Part shown: positions 53,283 through 62,556 of the stretch, in pieces
How the letters are laid out: every line of letters starts with the position of its first letter
Position numbering within the stretch: the first letter of the stretch is position 1
NCBI RefSeq assembly: GCF_001632775.1
Contig: NZ_CP015249.1
Span: 2,398,686-2,462,685, forward strand
Direction of reading: 5' to 3'
DNA length: 64,000 nucleotides
DNA from: Dokdonella koreensis DS-123
GTDB lineage: Bacteria; Pseudomonadota; Gammaproteobacteria; Xanthomonadales; Rhodanobacteraceae
Program-made: the position numbers and the translations under genes
Notes under the pieces: model-generated
The model's input: the letters and a program-made list of their open reading frames with translations, nothing else
Database searches by the model: none
What the model was told of the DNA's origin: nothing

Positions 53283-54725
53283 TCAGTGGATGAACGCATC
53301 CCTGCCGCCGAAGCCCTTCGTCGCCAAGGCCAGACCGGGATCGCGCCGGCCGCCGCGCGAGCCCAGCTCGCGCACCAGGTCGTCGGCGATCACGCGCGCC
53401 AGCGCGCGGATCTCCGGCAGGCCGCTGCATTCCCACAGCGCGCCACGCAGCAGTGTCCCGATGCCGCGCAGCGTCGGCGCGGCGGTGCCGTCCGCTCCGC
53501 GCAGCCGCCCCTCGGCGTCCGCGCACAGGCCCAGGCCCAGGCGGTCCGCGCGCACCACGCCGGCACCGATCATCTGCCGGATCAGCCGGTGCTGCGTATC
53601 GTCGGCCAGCGTCGCCAGGCCGGTCGCCTGGATCACCAGATCGGCCGCCAGCGACCGCTGGATCTCGCTGCCGCGTGGCCGGATCCGCACGTCCAGCGGT
53701 CCGTCGCCGCCGATCGCCAGCACGCGTCCGGCCACGATCTTCAGCCGCCCCTGGCTGCGCAGCCGGGCGATCGCCGTCGCGGTCTGCGGCGGCATCCGGT
53801 GGCGCACCAGCTCCCACAGCCAGCGCAGGTGCCGGATGAAGCGCGAGCGCTCCGCCAGGTCCAGCTGGTGCCACAGTCCCGGGGTCGCACCGCGCAGGCC
53901 ATCGACGACGGCGCGCCAGTCGACATCGTCGTCCTCCAGCGTCGCGCGTACCGCGCGCATCCAGGCGCGTATCGCCGGCCGTGCCCGCATCGTCTCGAGT
54001 AGCTCGTCCTGGTGCAGGTACGGTTCACCGGGCTGGCTGGCGTGGGTCCTCGGCAGTTGGCCGTGCCGCGAGACCGCCGTCAGCTGCGCATGCGGCCAGA
54101 GCGTCGCCGCGCTGAGCAGGACATCGACGGCGGTCAAGCCGGAACCGACGACCACGACCCGCTCCGGCGCCTGCGCCAGGGTCGGCCACTGCCAGGGATC
54201 GGTGACGTAGGCGCCGCTTTCCAGCGCAGCCGGCGTCACCGTCGAAAGCGGGGCCGGCGGCAGTGCGCCGACCGCGAGCACCACCGCATCGGCGCGCAGC
54301 TCCTCGCCGTCCTCCACGGTGACCCGGAAACCGAACCGGTCGTCGCCGTGCACGGCGATCGCTTCGCGCGACTGCAGGTTGAGGCGCCCGGGGCGGCCCG
54401 ACTCGGCCACCAGCCGCGCCAGCGAGGATTCGACGAAGTCGCCGAACCACGAGCGCGGAACGAAGTCCGGACCCTTCACCGGCAGGCCGCGCGACGCGGC
54501 GTACTTGAGGAACGCCCCGATGTCGTCGGCGAACAGTCCCATGCCGGCCGCCCGCACGTTCAGCAGGTGATGGTCGGCACTCGTCGAGTAGGCGATGCCG
54601 CGGCCCGGCGCGCGCTGCCCGACCAGCCAGACGATATCGGCATCCGCCGAGCGCCCCGGCCGCAGCAGTTCACCGACGACCGCCGAACCGGCCGCTCCGC
54701 CTCCGATGACGACGATGCGTTGCAT
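53283..54725 (-). CDS. FAD/NAD(P)-binding oxidoreductase, YdhS-like
   Basis: The 480-residue flavoprotein has an N-terminal dinucleotide fold (IVVIGGGAAGSAV, residues 4-16), YSTSADHHLLNVRAAGMGLFADD (the FAD-NAD(P)-binding family signature), and a second Rossmann motif VVVVGSGLTAVDVLLS near 165. The end has LWECSGLPEIRALARVIADDLV. Members are annotated as hydroxyacylglutathione-like or YdhS proteins; substrate unknown. The ATG at 54725 directly precedes the FAD motif. No partner gene is adjacent; about 200 empty bases separate it from the next gene. Confidence 0.85.
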   Translation of the reverse strand: MQRIVVIGGGAAGSAVVGELLRPGRSADADIVWLVGQRAPGRGIAYSTSADHHLLNVRAAGMGLFADDIGAFLKYAASRGLPVKGPDFVPRSWFGDFVESSLARLVAESGRPGRLNLQSREAIAVHGDDRFGFRVTVEDGEELRADAVVLAVGALPPAPLSTVTPAALESGAYVTDPWQWPTLAQAPERVVVVGSGLTAVDVLLSAATLWPHAQLTAVSRHGQLPRTHASQPGEPYLHQDELLETMRARPAIRAWMRAVRATLEDDDVDWRAVVDGLRGATPGLWHQLDLAERSRFIRHLRWLWELVRHRMPPQTATAIARLRSQGRLKIVAGRVLAIGGDGPLDVRIRPRGSEIQRSLAADLVIQATGLATLADDTQHRLIRQMIGAGVVRADRLGLGLCADAEGRLRGADGTAAPTLRGIGTLLRGALWECSGLPEIRALARVIADDLVRELGSRGGRRDPGLALATKGFGGRDAFIH

Positions 54726-54924
54726 GTGTTGACCCCCGGAAAGAAAACCGATGCACCCGCCCCGCCCTCCCAAGGGCGGCCGATGGACGTTCGCGGCGCG
54801 GAGGCCGATGGACGTCGAGACGGCCCAATGGCACCACGAGCGGCGTTAGCGTTTTGCTAAACGCAGGCGCCGGCGCGCATGAAGATCGGCCATATGCAGA
54901 TGCCGGCGGCTTTCTACGCCCGCT

Positions 54925-55737
54925 TCAGCCGCGCCGGCGCGCGCTGCGCCAGAGCTTCCAGGCCGTGCCCGGCGTGACACGTGCCGAATCGGCACGCAGT
55001 GCCGCAGCGGGATCGGTGGCCCGCGCGGCGCGGCGCGCACGCGCGGTGTCGGCCGCGAGTACCGCCACGCGGGCCAGCGACAGGCCGTCGAGCGGCACCG
55101 CCTTCATGCGGCCGACGAGCTGCCGCAGCAGGTCGCGCAGCGCCGCGGCGCGGGCCGGCGAGGGTTCGGACAGCTGGCCCCGCTGCAGCTGATGGCGCGC
55201 CAGCAAATCCAGCGGCAGCGGCAGGTGGCCGCGCTGCAGCGTTCCGGCCAGGTCGGCCGCCTGGCGCAGCGCGCGCGAGAGGCTGGCCGCCTCGCCGGCG
55301 GCCGGCGCCGCCACGCCGGGGAACAGGGCGGCCTCGACGTCGGCCAGCGGCGCGTAGAGCACCTGGTAGCCCTCCAGCAAGGCCGCGACCGAGGCCGCCG
55401 GCTGCGCCTCGCGGACGGCGACCGCGCCGGCGATGACCGCATCCCAGGCGGCCGCCGGTTCGCCGGCCTGCGGGACCAGGGCCGCGGTCAGCGGATGCCG
55501 CGGCTTGCCGGCCTGGGCGCGCACCAGTTCCTCGGCCCACCAGTGCAGCTTGGCGCCGGCGACATGGTCTTCGACGATGCGGAACGCCGCGTCCTCCAGC
55601 TCGAAGCCGATCAGCGCGAAGCTGCGCTCGCGCGCCTTGCCCGGCTCGGGCAGGAATCGCAGCGCCAGCGCCAGCTCCGGGTGGACCCCGGTCCACTTGG
55701 CCTCGAAGCTGCCGAGCGCTTCTTCCGGCGCCGTCAT
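54925..55737 (-). CDS. Squalene/phytoene-synthase-like protein lacking the catalytic Asp motifs
   Basis: The 270-residue all-helical protein is related to squalene/phytoene synthases. KLHWWAEELVRAQAGKPRHPL matches the R-L-x-W-W segment of the fold. The aspartate-rich DxxxD motifs that bind prenyl diphosphate are missing: the first region reads LEDAAFRIVEDHV and the second has no NxxxDxxxD. It therefore resembles the NDUFAF6-like non-catalytic branch. It overlaps the HAD phosphatase stop (ATGA) and ends the mtaD-ubiG operon. Confidence 0.7.
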   Translation of the reverse strand: MTAPEEALGSFEAKWTGVHPELALALRFLPEPGKARERSFALIGFELEDAAFRIVEDHVAGAKLHWWAEELVRAQAGKPRHPLTAALVPQAGEPAAAWDAVIAGAVAVREAQPAASVAALLEGYQVLYAPLADVEAALFPGVAAPAAGEAASLSRALRQAADLAGTLQRGHLPLPLDLLARHQLQRGQLSEPSPARAAALRDLLRQLVGRMKAVPLDGLSLARVAVLAADTARARRAARATDPAAALRADSARVTPGTAWKLWRSARRRG

Positions 55738-56405
55738 CCGCCGGTACGGCCGAGCAGCGCCGAAAGGCCCGACGGCGCGGCGATCACCAGATCCGCCTGC
55801 CAGGTCGCCGGGTCGCCGCCGTCCAGATACCCCCAGGCCGCGGCAACGGTGGGCGTGCCGGCCGCACGGCCGGCCTCGATGTCGCGGCGATCGTCGCCGA
55901 CGAACCAGGTACGGGCCGGCTCGGCGGCGGCGAGGCCGCAGGCGTGCAGCACCGGCAGCGGGTCGGGCTTCTTCGCTGCCAGGCAATCGCCGCTGACCAG
56001 GGCCGCGCAGCGTCCGGCCCAGCCGAGCCGCTCGACCAGGGGCCGCGCCAGCCAGCCGGGCTTGTTGGTGACGATGCCCCAGGCGATGCCCTCGGCCTCG
56101 AGCCGGTCGAGGAAGTCGGCGATGCCGGCATACGGACGCGTCGCCTCGGCGATGCGCTCGGCATAGATCGCCAGGAAGCGCGGCAGGTGCCGCTCGACCG
56201 TCGCCTCGTCCGGCTGCGGCAGGCCGCGCCGCAGCATCGCCCGGCCGCCCGCCGAGACCACGGTCCGCACGGCCTCGGCGTCCGGGGGCGGCGCTCCGAT
56301 CTCGGCGCACAGCGCCTGCAGCGCGCCGACCAGGTCCGGCGCCGAATCGACCAGCGTGCCGTCCAGGTCGAACAGGACCGCCTGCGGCGGCATCGGCAGC
56401 GTCAT
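55734..56405 (-). CDS. HAD phosphatase of the MupP/Gph type
   Basis: The 223-residue HAD-superfamily phosphatase shows motif [15 protein letters not shown], motif II IVTNKP, motif [12 protein letters not shown] and motif [14 protein letters not shown]. It would usually be labelled phosphoglycolate phosphatase. Position right after ubiG and mtaD matches Pseudomonas mupP (N-acetylmuramate-6-phosphate phosphatase, cell-wall recycling). The C-terminal [20 protein letters not shown] also looks like MupP. The ATG overlaps the ubiG stop (ATGA). Confidence 0.85.
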   Translation of the reverse strand: MTLPMPPQAVLFDLDGTLVDSAPDLVGALQALCAEIGAPPPDAEAVRTVVSAGGRAMLRRGLPQPDEATVERHLPRFLAIYAERIAEATRPYAGIADFLDRLEAEGIAWGIVTNKPGWLARPLVERLGWAGRCAALVSGDCLAAKKPDPLPVLHACGLAAAEPARTWFVGDDRRDIEAGRAAGTPTVAAAWGYLDGGDPATWQADLVIAAPSGLSALLGRTGG

Positions 56406-57106
56406 GCCGGCTTCACCGCGCAGCCGATGTAGTTGACCGCCACGCCATCCACCAGGCGCGCCTGCCGCGAGAACGGGTTGTAGGCGATGCCGGCCAGGTG
56501 CTCCAGCTCGAGTCCGGCGCTGCGCAGGTGCCCGGCCATCTCGCTCGGCCGGATGAACTGCGCATAGTGGTGCGTGCCGCGCGGCAGCAGCCGCAGCAGG
56601 TGCTCGGCACCGAGGATCGCGGTGGCGAACGCCGCCGGCGTCCGGTTCAGCGTCGAGACGAACAGCCGTCCACCGGGCCGGAGCAGCCGCGCGCAGGCCT
56701 CGACGACGCTGCGCGGGTCGGGCACGTGCTCGAGCATCTCCATGCAGGTCACGACGTCGAAGGCACCCGGCGACCGGGCAGCCAGGTCCTCGACGCTGGA
56801 CGCGCGATAGTCCACCTGCAATCCGCTTTCGAGCAGGTGCAGGCGCGCCACCTCGAGCACCGCCGGCGCCAGGTCGATCGCCGTCACGGCGGCACCGGCG
56901 CGGGCCAGCGCCTCGCTGAGGAGGCCGCCGCCGCACCCGACATCCAGCGCCCGGGCGCCGGCCAGCGGCACGCGCGCGGCCACGTAGGCGGTCCGCACCG
57001 GGTTGAGGTCGTGCAAGGGACGCGACTCGCCGTCCGGGTCCCACCAGCGGCCGGCCAGGCGCTCGAACTTGGCGACCTCGGCCGGATCGACATTGACTGC
57101 GTTCAT
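56402..57106 (-). CDS. ubiG: Ubiquinone biosynthesis O-methyltransferase
   Basis: The 234-residue SAM-dependent enzyme performs both O-methylations of ubiquinone synthesis at the membrane. It has [22 protein letters not shown] (family N-terminus), SAM motif [13 protein letters not shown] near 53, [11 protein letters not shown], and the membrane-associating stretch [21 protein letters not shown]. The start is ATG 57106. It lies 80 bases downstream of mtaD and overlaps the HAD phosphatase gene. Confidence 0.96.
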   Translation of the reverse strand: MNAVNVDPAEVAKFERLAGRWWDPDGESRPLHDLNPVRTAYVAARVPLAGARALDVGCGGGLLSEALARAGAAVTAIDLAPAVLEVARLHLLESGLQVDYRASSVEDLAARSPGAFDVVTCMEMLEHVPDPRSVVEACARLLRPGGRLFVSTLNRTPAAFATAILGAEHLLRLLPRGTHHYAQFIRPSEMAGHLRSAGLELEHLAGIAYNPFSRQARLVDGVAVNYIGCAVKPA

Positions 57107-57186
57107 GGGGCGATTCTATCGATGTGGCAGGACATGCGCGCGCACGACCGGCGCCGGCTGCGCGAACACCGGCCCGCTGCGCGGCC

Positions 57187-58506
57187 TCACACGGCCGCGA
57201 TGCGGTCGCGCCAGCGCTGCGCCTTGGCGATGATCTCGCCGGTGTCCATGTCGACCAGCTCGCGGCGCCGCAGCTTGCGGCGCCCGGCGATCCAGACGTC
57301 GCTGACCTGGTGGCGGCCAGCCGCGTAGACCAGTTGCGAGACCACGTTGTAGACCGGCTGCATCTCGACCTCGTCGAAGCGGACCGCGACCAGGTCGGCC
57401 TGCTTGCCGCGCTCGATCGACCCGATCTGCTCGGCCCAGCCGAGCGCGCCGGCACCGCCGAGGGTCGCCGCGCGCAAGGCGGCGGCGGCGTCGAAGGCGG
57501 TCGCGTCGTCGGCGACCGCCTTGGCCAGCAGGGCCGCGCTGCGCATCTCGCCGAACATGTCCAGGTCGTTGTTGCTGGCGCAGCCGTCGGTGCCGATCAC
57601 GACGTTGATGCCGGCCCGCCGCATCGCCTCGGCCGGCGAGAAGCCGCTGGCGAGCTTGAGGTTGGACTCGGCGCAGTGCACGACGCTGACGCCCGCCGCG
57701 GCGCAGTCGGCGATCTCCTGCTCGGTGAGCTGGGTCATGTGGACCGCGATCAGGCGCTCGTTGACCAGGCCCAGCGCCTTGACGCGCGCGAACGGCCGCA
57801 CGCCGTGCTCGCGCTTGCCGTCGGCCACTTCCTGCGCGGTCTCGTGCAGGTGCAGGTGGACCGGGATGTCGAGCTGGTCGGACAGCACGCGGATCCGCTC
57901 GAAGCTGGCGTCGGAGACCGTGTACGGCGCGTGCGGCGCGAACGCGGTCCCGACCAGGGGCAGCGCGCGGATCGCGTCGTGCGCGGCCAGCGCCTTGTCG
58001 AAGTACTCGTCGCGGGTCCGCGCCCAGGCACTCGGGAACTCGATGACCGGCAGGCCGACCAGGGCGCGGAAGCCGTAGCGCGCGTAGGTCGCCGCCTGCA
58101 CGTCGGGGAAGAAGTAGTTCTCGTTGCAGCAGGTGGTCCCGCCGCGCAGCATCTCGGCGATCGCCAGTTCCACGCCGTCGCGCACGAACTCCGGGCCGAT
58201 CACGCGGGCCTCGGCCGGCCAGATGTGCTCCTGCAGCCAGCGCATCAGCGGCAGGTCGTCGGCCAGCCCGCGCATCAGCGTCATCGGGTTGTGCGTGTGT
58301 GCGTTGACCAAGCCCGGAATCAGCGCATGGTCGGGCAGCTCCACGCGCTCGGCCGGCGCCCAGGCGGCACGGGCGGCCGCGATCGGCAGGATATCGACGA
58401 TGCGGCCACCGCGGATCGCCACGGCGTGCGCGTCCAGGACGACGCCGGCCGGTTCCACCGGCACGACCCAGCGGGCCTCGATCAGGACATCACAGGGCTC
58501 TGACAT
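57187..58506 (-). CDS. mtaD: 5-methylthioadenosine/S-adenosylhomocysteine deaminase
   Basis: The 439-residue amidohydrolase of the TRZ/ATZ family deaminates S-adenosylhomocysteine and methylthioadenosine. Metal ligands are NAHTHNP (about 68-74), H in HLHLHETAQE, and D in IGTDGCASNNDLDM. Linkage to ubiG fits recycling of the SAH produced by methylation. This gene order (mtaD, ubiG, phosphatase) is that of Pseudomonas. ATG 58506. Confidence 0.93.
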   Translation of the reverse strand: MSEPCDVLIEARWVVPVEPAGVVLDAHAVAIRGGRIVDILPIAAARAAWAPAERVELPDHALIPGLVNAHTHNPMTLMRGLADDLPLMRWLQEHIWPAEARVIGPEFVRDGVELAIAEMLRGGTTCCNENYFFPDVQAATYARYGFRALVGLPVIEFPSAWARTRDEYFDKALAAHDAIRALPLVGTAFAPHAPYTVSDASFERIRVLSDQLDIPVHLHLHETAQEVADGKREHGVRPFARVKALGLVNERLIAVHMTQLTEQEIADCAAAGVSVVHCAESNLKLASGFSPAEAMRRAGINVVIGTDGCASNNDLDMFGEMRSAALLAKAVADDATAFDAAAALRAATLGGAGALGWAEQIGSIERGKQADLVAVRFDEVEMQPVYNVVSQLVYAAGRHQVSDVWIAGRRKLRRRELVDMDTGEIIAKAQRWRDRIAAV

Positions 58507-58591
58507 GACGGAAGGCCATCGGAGGTGGGGGGAACACCGCTGCGAGCCGCCGACGGCTGGCGGCTGACGGCTCGCCCGGCGGGAGCGGGCC

Positions 58592-58623
58592 GGACCGGAA
58601 GCGGCCGGGCCGGCTTCCGGTCC
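58592..58623 (-). terminator. Hairpin downstream of efp
   Basis: The 11-bp perfect stem GGACCGGAAGC/GCTTCCGGTCC with a 10-base loop lies 36 bases beyond the efp stop, between efp and mtaD. No T-tract follows, so termination is tentative. Confidence 0.4.
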
Positions 58624-58659
58624 CTGGCGGCGGCCTGGCGGCCGGCGCCGGCAACGGGC

Positions 58660-59226
58660 CTACTTGACGCGGCCGACGTACTCGCCCGACCGCGTGTCGA
58701 CCTTGATGATCTCGTTCTGGTTGACGAACAGCGGCACGCGCACCACCGCGCCGGTCTCGAGCTTGGCCGGCTTGCCGCCGCCGCCCGAGGTGTCGCCGCG
58801 CACGCCCGGATCGGTCTCGACGATCTCCAGCTCGACGAAGTTCGGCGGCGTGACGGTCAGCGGCGCCCCGTTCCACAAGGTCACGATCACCGCCTCGTTG
58901 CCCTTGAGCCACTTGGCGGCATCGGCCATCGCGCCGGCATCGGCGGCGATCTGCTCGTGCGTATCGGGATGCATGAAGTGCCAGAACTCGCCGTCCGAGT
59001 ACAGGAACTCCATGTCGGTATCGACCACGTCGGCGGCCTCGACCGAGTCGGTCGACTTCATCGTCAGCTCGACCGTACGGCCGGTCTTCAGATTCCGATA
59101 CTTGACGCGCGTGAACGCCTGCCCCTTGCCCGGCTTGATGTATTCGGTATCGATGATCGTGCACGGATACCCGTCCACAATGATCTTCATACCGTTCTTC
59201 ACATCATTCATGCCATACGAGGCCAT
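58660..59226 (-). CDS. efp: Translation elongation factor P
   Basis: The 188-residue three-barrel protein relieves ribosome stalling at polyproline. The loop [10 protein letters not shown] carries K34, the lysine that EpmA/EpmB beta-lysylate in enterobacteria. The C-terminal ends [13 protein letters not shown] lies eight bases before ATG 59226. It is divergent from the epmB gene at 59320, so target and modifier share a promoter region of 93 bases. Confidence 0.96.
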   Translation of the reverse strand: MASYGMNDVKNGMKIIVDGYPCTIIDTEYIKPGKGQAFTRVKYRNLKTGRTVELTMKSTDSVEAADVVDTDMEFLYSDGEFWHFMHPDTHEQIAADAGAMADAAKWLKGNEAVIVTLWNGAPLTVTPPNFVELEIVETDPGVRGDTSGGGGKPAKLETGAVVRVPLFVNQNEIIKVDTRSGEYVGRVK

Positions 59227-59319
59227 CGACTGCTCCTGCCGCTTCGGAATAAAGAAAGCCGCTCGACGCAAGCGGCTGACGGGTAGAATCGCGGGTTTCG
59301 CTCTTGGGAAAGCCCGATC

Positions 59320-60333
59320 GTGCCGCCCATGATAACCGCTAACCGCGCAGCCGCGCAGCCGCGCCGCTGGCAGCAGCTGTGGCGCGAAGCGGTATCGGAC
59401 CCGCACGAACTGCTGCGGCGGCTCGACCTCGCCCACCGCGCCGGGGACCTCCTCCCGGCGGCGGACACCGGCTTCCCGCTGCGCGTGCCGGCCGGTTTCA
59501 TCGACCGCATGCGCCGCGGCGATGCCCGCGACCCGCTGCTGCTGCAGGTCCTGCCGCTGGCCGCCGAGCTCGGCGAGGTACCGGGCTTCACGCGCGACGC
59601 GGTCGGCGACCTGGCGGCCCGCGCCGCCCACGGCGTGCTGCACAAGTACGAAGGCCGGGCGCTGCTGCTCGCGACCGGCGCCTGCGCGGTGCATTGCCGC
59701 TACTGCTTCCGCCGCCATTTCCCGTACGCCGAGGAGACCGCGGCCGCCAACCGCTGGCAGGACGCCGTCGCGCACCTGGCCGGCGATCCGTCGATCGACG
59801 AGGTGATCCTGTCGGGCGGCGACCCGCTGTCGCTGGCGACCCACAAGCTGGCCGAGCTCGGCGATGCGCTCGCCCCGATCGCGCACCTGCGGCGGCTGCG
59901 CATCCATACGCGGCTACCGGTGGTCCTGCCCGAGCGCGTCGATACGGAATTCACCGCCTGGCTGGCGTCCCTGCCGTTCCAGCGCGTGGTGGTACTGCAC
60001 GCCAACCACGCCAACGAGATCGACGCGTCGGTCGCATCGGCCTGCGCGGCCCTGCGCGAAACCGGCGCCACCGTGCTCAATCAGGCGGTGCTGCTGCGCG
60101 GGATCAACGACGATGCGGACACCCTGGCCGAACTCTCCGAGCGCCTGTTCGCCGCCGGCGTCCTGCCGTACTACCTCCACCAGCTCGATCGCGTCGCCGG
60201 GGCCGCGCACTTCGAGGTACCCGACGCGACCGCCTTGGCACTGGTCGAGACGCTGCGCAACCGCCTGCCCGGCTACCTGGTGCCGCGCCTGGTGCGCGAG
60301 ATCGCCGGCGCGCCGTCGAAGCGGCCGGTGTAA
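59320..60333 (+). CDS. epmB: EF-P beta-lysylation protein EpmB (lysine 2,3-aminomutase-like)
   Basis: The 337-residue radical-SAM enzyme converts alpha- to beta-lysine for attachment to EF-P K34. The 4Fe-4S cysteines are in [17 protein letters not shown] (CxxxCxxC, about 118-125), with [10 protein letters not shown] and [10 protein letters not shown] as further aminomutase-family motifs. The start is GTG 59320, with GGGAAAG seven bases upstream. ATG 59329 gives an N-terminus closer to E. coli EpmB and is a real alternative. A TAGAAT -10 box lies at 59284-59289. Confidence 0.94.
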   Translation: MPPMITANRAAAQPRRWQQLWREAVSDPHELLRRLDLAHRAGDLLPAADTGFPLRVPAGFIDRMRRGDARDPLLLQVLPLAAELGEVPGFTRDAVGDLAARAAHGVLHKYEGRALLLATGACAVHCRYCFRRHFPYAEETAAANRWQDAVAHLAGDPSIDEVILSGGDPLSLATHKLAELGDALAPIAHLRRLRIHTRLPVVLPERVDTEFTAWLASLPFQRVVVLHANHANEIDASVASACAALRETGATVLNQAVLLRGINDDADTLAELSERLFAAGVLPYYLHQLDRVAGAAHFEVPDATALALVETLRNRLPGYLVPRLVREIAGAPSKRPV

Positions 60334-60458
60334 CGGACGTCAGTGACGAACGCTCGATGGAAAAGGCCACACGATTCCGGTAAACAGTCGGTAGCGCGCC
60401 GTTCGGCGCCATCGGCGCGCCAGCCGCCGCTCGCACTACCGAGAGTCCCCTAGCTCCG

Positions 60459-62531
60459 ATGAATCGACACGACACCGTGCTGCGCCTGATCCTGGTGGAG
60501 GAATCCACGGACGCGGCCGAACAGCTGATCAGCCAACTGCGCAACGGCGGCATGGCACTGCGGCCCTCGCGGGCGGAAAACGAGGCACAGCTGGAGGAAG
60601 CAATCGGCGACCAGCCCGACCTGATCCTGTTCAACCTGTCCACGACCTCGCTCACGCTGGCGGCGACCGCCGCGGCCGCGGCCCGCTCGGGGCGCGACAT
60701 CGCCCTGGTCGCCTACGGCATCGGCCCCTCCGCCGACCAGATCGCCGACGCGTTCCGTGACGGTGCCCGCGCGCTGGCGGTCTCGAACCGCGCCGACCAC
60801 ATGCAGACGATCATCGCCCGCGAGTTCGAGGCGCTGACCACGCGCCGAAACGTGCGCCGGCTGGAAGCGGCCCTGCGCGAGTCCGAGCGCCGCTGCGACT
60901 CGCTGCTCGACTCCTCGCGCGACCCGATCGCCTACGTCCACGAGGGCATGCACGTCCGCGCCAACAAAGCCTACCTGGACATCTTCGGTTTCGAGGAATT
61001 CGAGGACATCGAGGGCATGTCGATCCTCGACCTGATCGCCGGCGACGACGCCGCCGACTTCAAGGCGCTGCTGCGGCGCCTCTCCAAGGGCGAGAAGCCG
61101 CCGCAGCGGCTGAACCTCAAGGCGCAGCGCAGCGACGGCTCGATCTTCGACGCGGTGATGGAGTTCTCCGAGGCCACCTACGAAGGCGAGCCCTGCCAGC
61201 AGATCGTGTTCCGCCAGCAGGCGCTGGACCCGAACCTGGCCCAGCAGATCGACGAGCTGCGCTCCAAGGACCTGGTCACCGACCTGTACAACCGCCAGCA
61301 CACGCTGACCGAGATCGAGCGCGCCGCCGCTGCCGCCGCGTCGGGCCAGAGCGACCAGGCGCTGCTGCTGATGGAACCGGACAACTTCAAGAAGACACTC
61401 GACACGATCGGCCTGGGCCTGACCGACCTGCTGCTCGGCGACATGGCCAGCCTGTTGCGGCGCCACCTGTCCGAGTCCGACGTCGCCGGCCGGCTCTCGG
61501 ACCAGAACTTCGGCGTGCTGCTGACCGGCCGCTCGGCCGATGCGGTGCGCCAGCTCGCCGAGACCCTGCGTCACGCCTTCGAGGAGCGCATCTTCGAAGT
61601 CGGCAAGCAGTCGGTCAGCCTCACGATGAGCGTCGGCGGCGCGCTGGTCACCGAGAAGAACGCCCATGCCGACCAGATCCTCAACCAGGCCCAGGCGATG
61701 CTGCGCATGGCCCAGGGCGAAGGCGGCAACCGCGTCGCCCTGCTCGACCCCGGCGCCCAGGACAAGGCCGAGGTCGAGAAGAACCAGCGCTGGCTGCGCC
61801 TGATCAAGGACGCGCTGGCCAACGACGGCTTCACGTTCCACTACCAGCCGGTGGTCAGCCTGCACGGCAGCGGCAACGCCTTCTACGAGGTGCTGCTGCG
61901 CATGAAGGGCCCCAAGGGCGACATCACGCCCGAGCATTTCCTGCCGGTGGCCGAGCAGAACGGGCTGATGCCGGCGATCGACCGCTGGGTGATCGCCAAC
62001 GTGCTGCGGCTGGGCGGCGAGCGCGAGCGGCTCGGGCAGCCGACCTCGTTCTTCATCAAGCTCTCGACGCAGTCGCTGGACGACCAGACCCTGCTGCCGT
62101 GGATCGCCCAGCAGCTCAAGAACGCGCGCCAGCCCGGCGACAGCCTGATCTTCGAGATGCCCGAGAGCCTGGTGGTCACCAACCTCAAGCCCGCGCGCGT
62201 CTTCCTCAAGGGCCTGGAGCAGCTGCACTGCCGCTTCGCGCTGGAGCAGTTCGGGCGCGGCCTCAACTCGTTCCAGCTGCTCAAGCACATCCCCGCCCAC
62301 TACCTGAAGATCGACCGCAGCTTCATGGTGGACCTGGCGCGCAGCAAGGAAAGCCAGGACAAGGTGCGCGAGATCTGCGAGCAGGCCCACCACGCCGGGA
62401 AGCTGACCGTGGCCGAGTTCGTCGAGGACGCGGCGACGATGTCGATCCTGTTCTCGTGCGGCGCCAACTTCGTGCAGGGCAACTTCCTGCAGGAGCCGCA
62501 GCCGCAGATGAACTACGAATTCGGCAACTGA
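60459..62531 (+). CDS. fimX: FimX-like degenerate GGDEF/EAL c-di-GMP receptor for type IV pili
   Basis: The 690-residue cytoplasmic protein has the FimX architecture and length: receiver-like domain (about 8-130) with N59 replacing the phospho-aspartate (LILFNLS), PAS domain (145-255), GGDEF domain (270-425) with SDQNF in place of GGDEF, and EAL domain (440-690). The EAL catalytic set is degraded: E477-V-L-L-R-M, EMPES, and EQFGRG for DDFGTG. FimX homologues bind c-di-GMP without turning it over and control pilus assembly through PilZ/PilB. It follows epmB by 125 bases; no pil genes are adjacent. Confidence 0.88.
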   Translation: MNRHDTVLRLILVEESTDAAEQLISQLRNGGMALRPSRAENEAQLEEAIGDQPDLILFNLSTTSLTLAATAAAAARSGRDIALVAYGIGPSADQIADAFRDGARALAVSNRADHMQTIIAREFEALTTRRNVRRLEAALRESERRCDSLLDSSRDPIAYVHEGMHVRANKAYLDIFGFEEFEDIEGMSILDLIAGDDAADFKALLRRLSKGEKPPQRLNLKAQRSDGSIFDAVMEFSEATYEGEPCQQIVFRQQALDPNLAQQIDELRSKDLVTDLYNRQHTLTEIERAAAAAASGQSDQALLLMEPDNFKKTLDTIGLGLTDLLLGDMASLLRRHLSESDVAGRLSDQNFGVLLTGRSADAVRQLAETLRHAFEERIFEVGKQSVSLTMSVGGALVTEKNAHADQILNQAQAMLRMAQGEGGNRVALLDPGAQDKAEVEKNQRWLRLIKDALANDGFTFHYQPVVSLHGSGNAFYEVLLRMKGPKGDITPEHFLPVAEQNGLMPAIDRWVIANVLRLGGERERLGQPTSFFIKLSTQSLDDQTLLPWIAQQLKNARQPGDSLIFEMPESLVVTNLKPARVFLKGLEQLHCRFALEQFGRGLNSFQLLKHIPAHYLKIDRSFMVDLARSKESQDKVREICEQAHHAGKLTVAEFVEDAATMSILFSCGANFVQGNFLQEPQPQMNYEFGN

Positions 62532-62556
62532 CGCGGCGAGGGCCGCCGGCGGGCGC

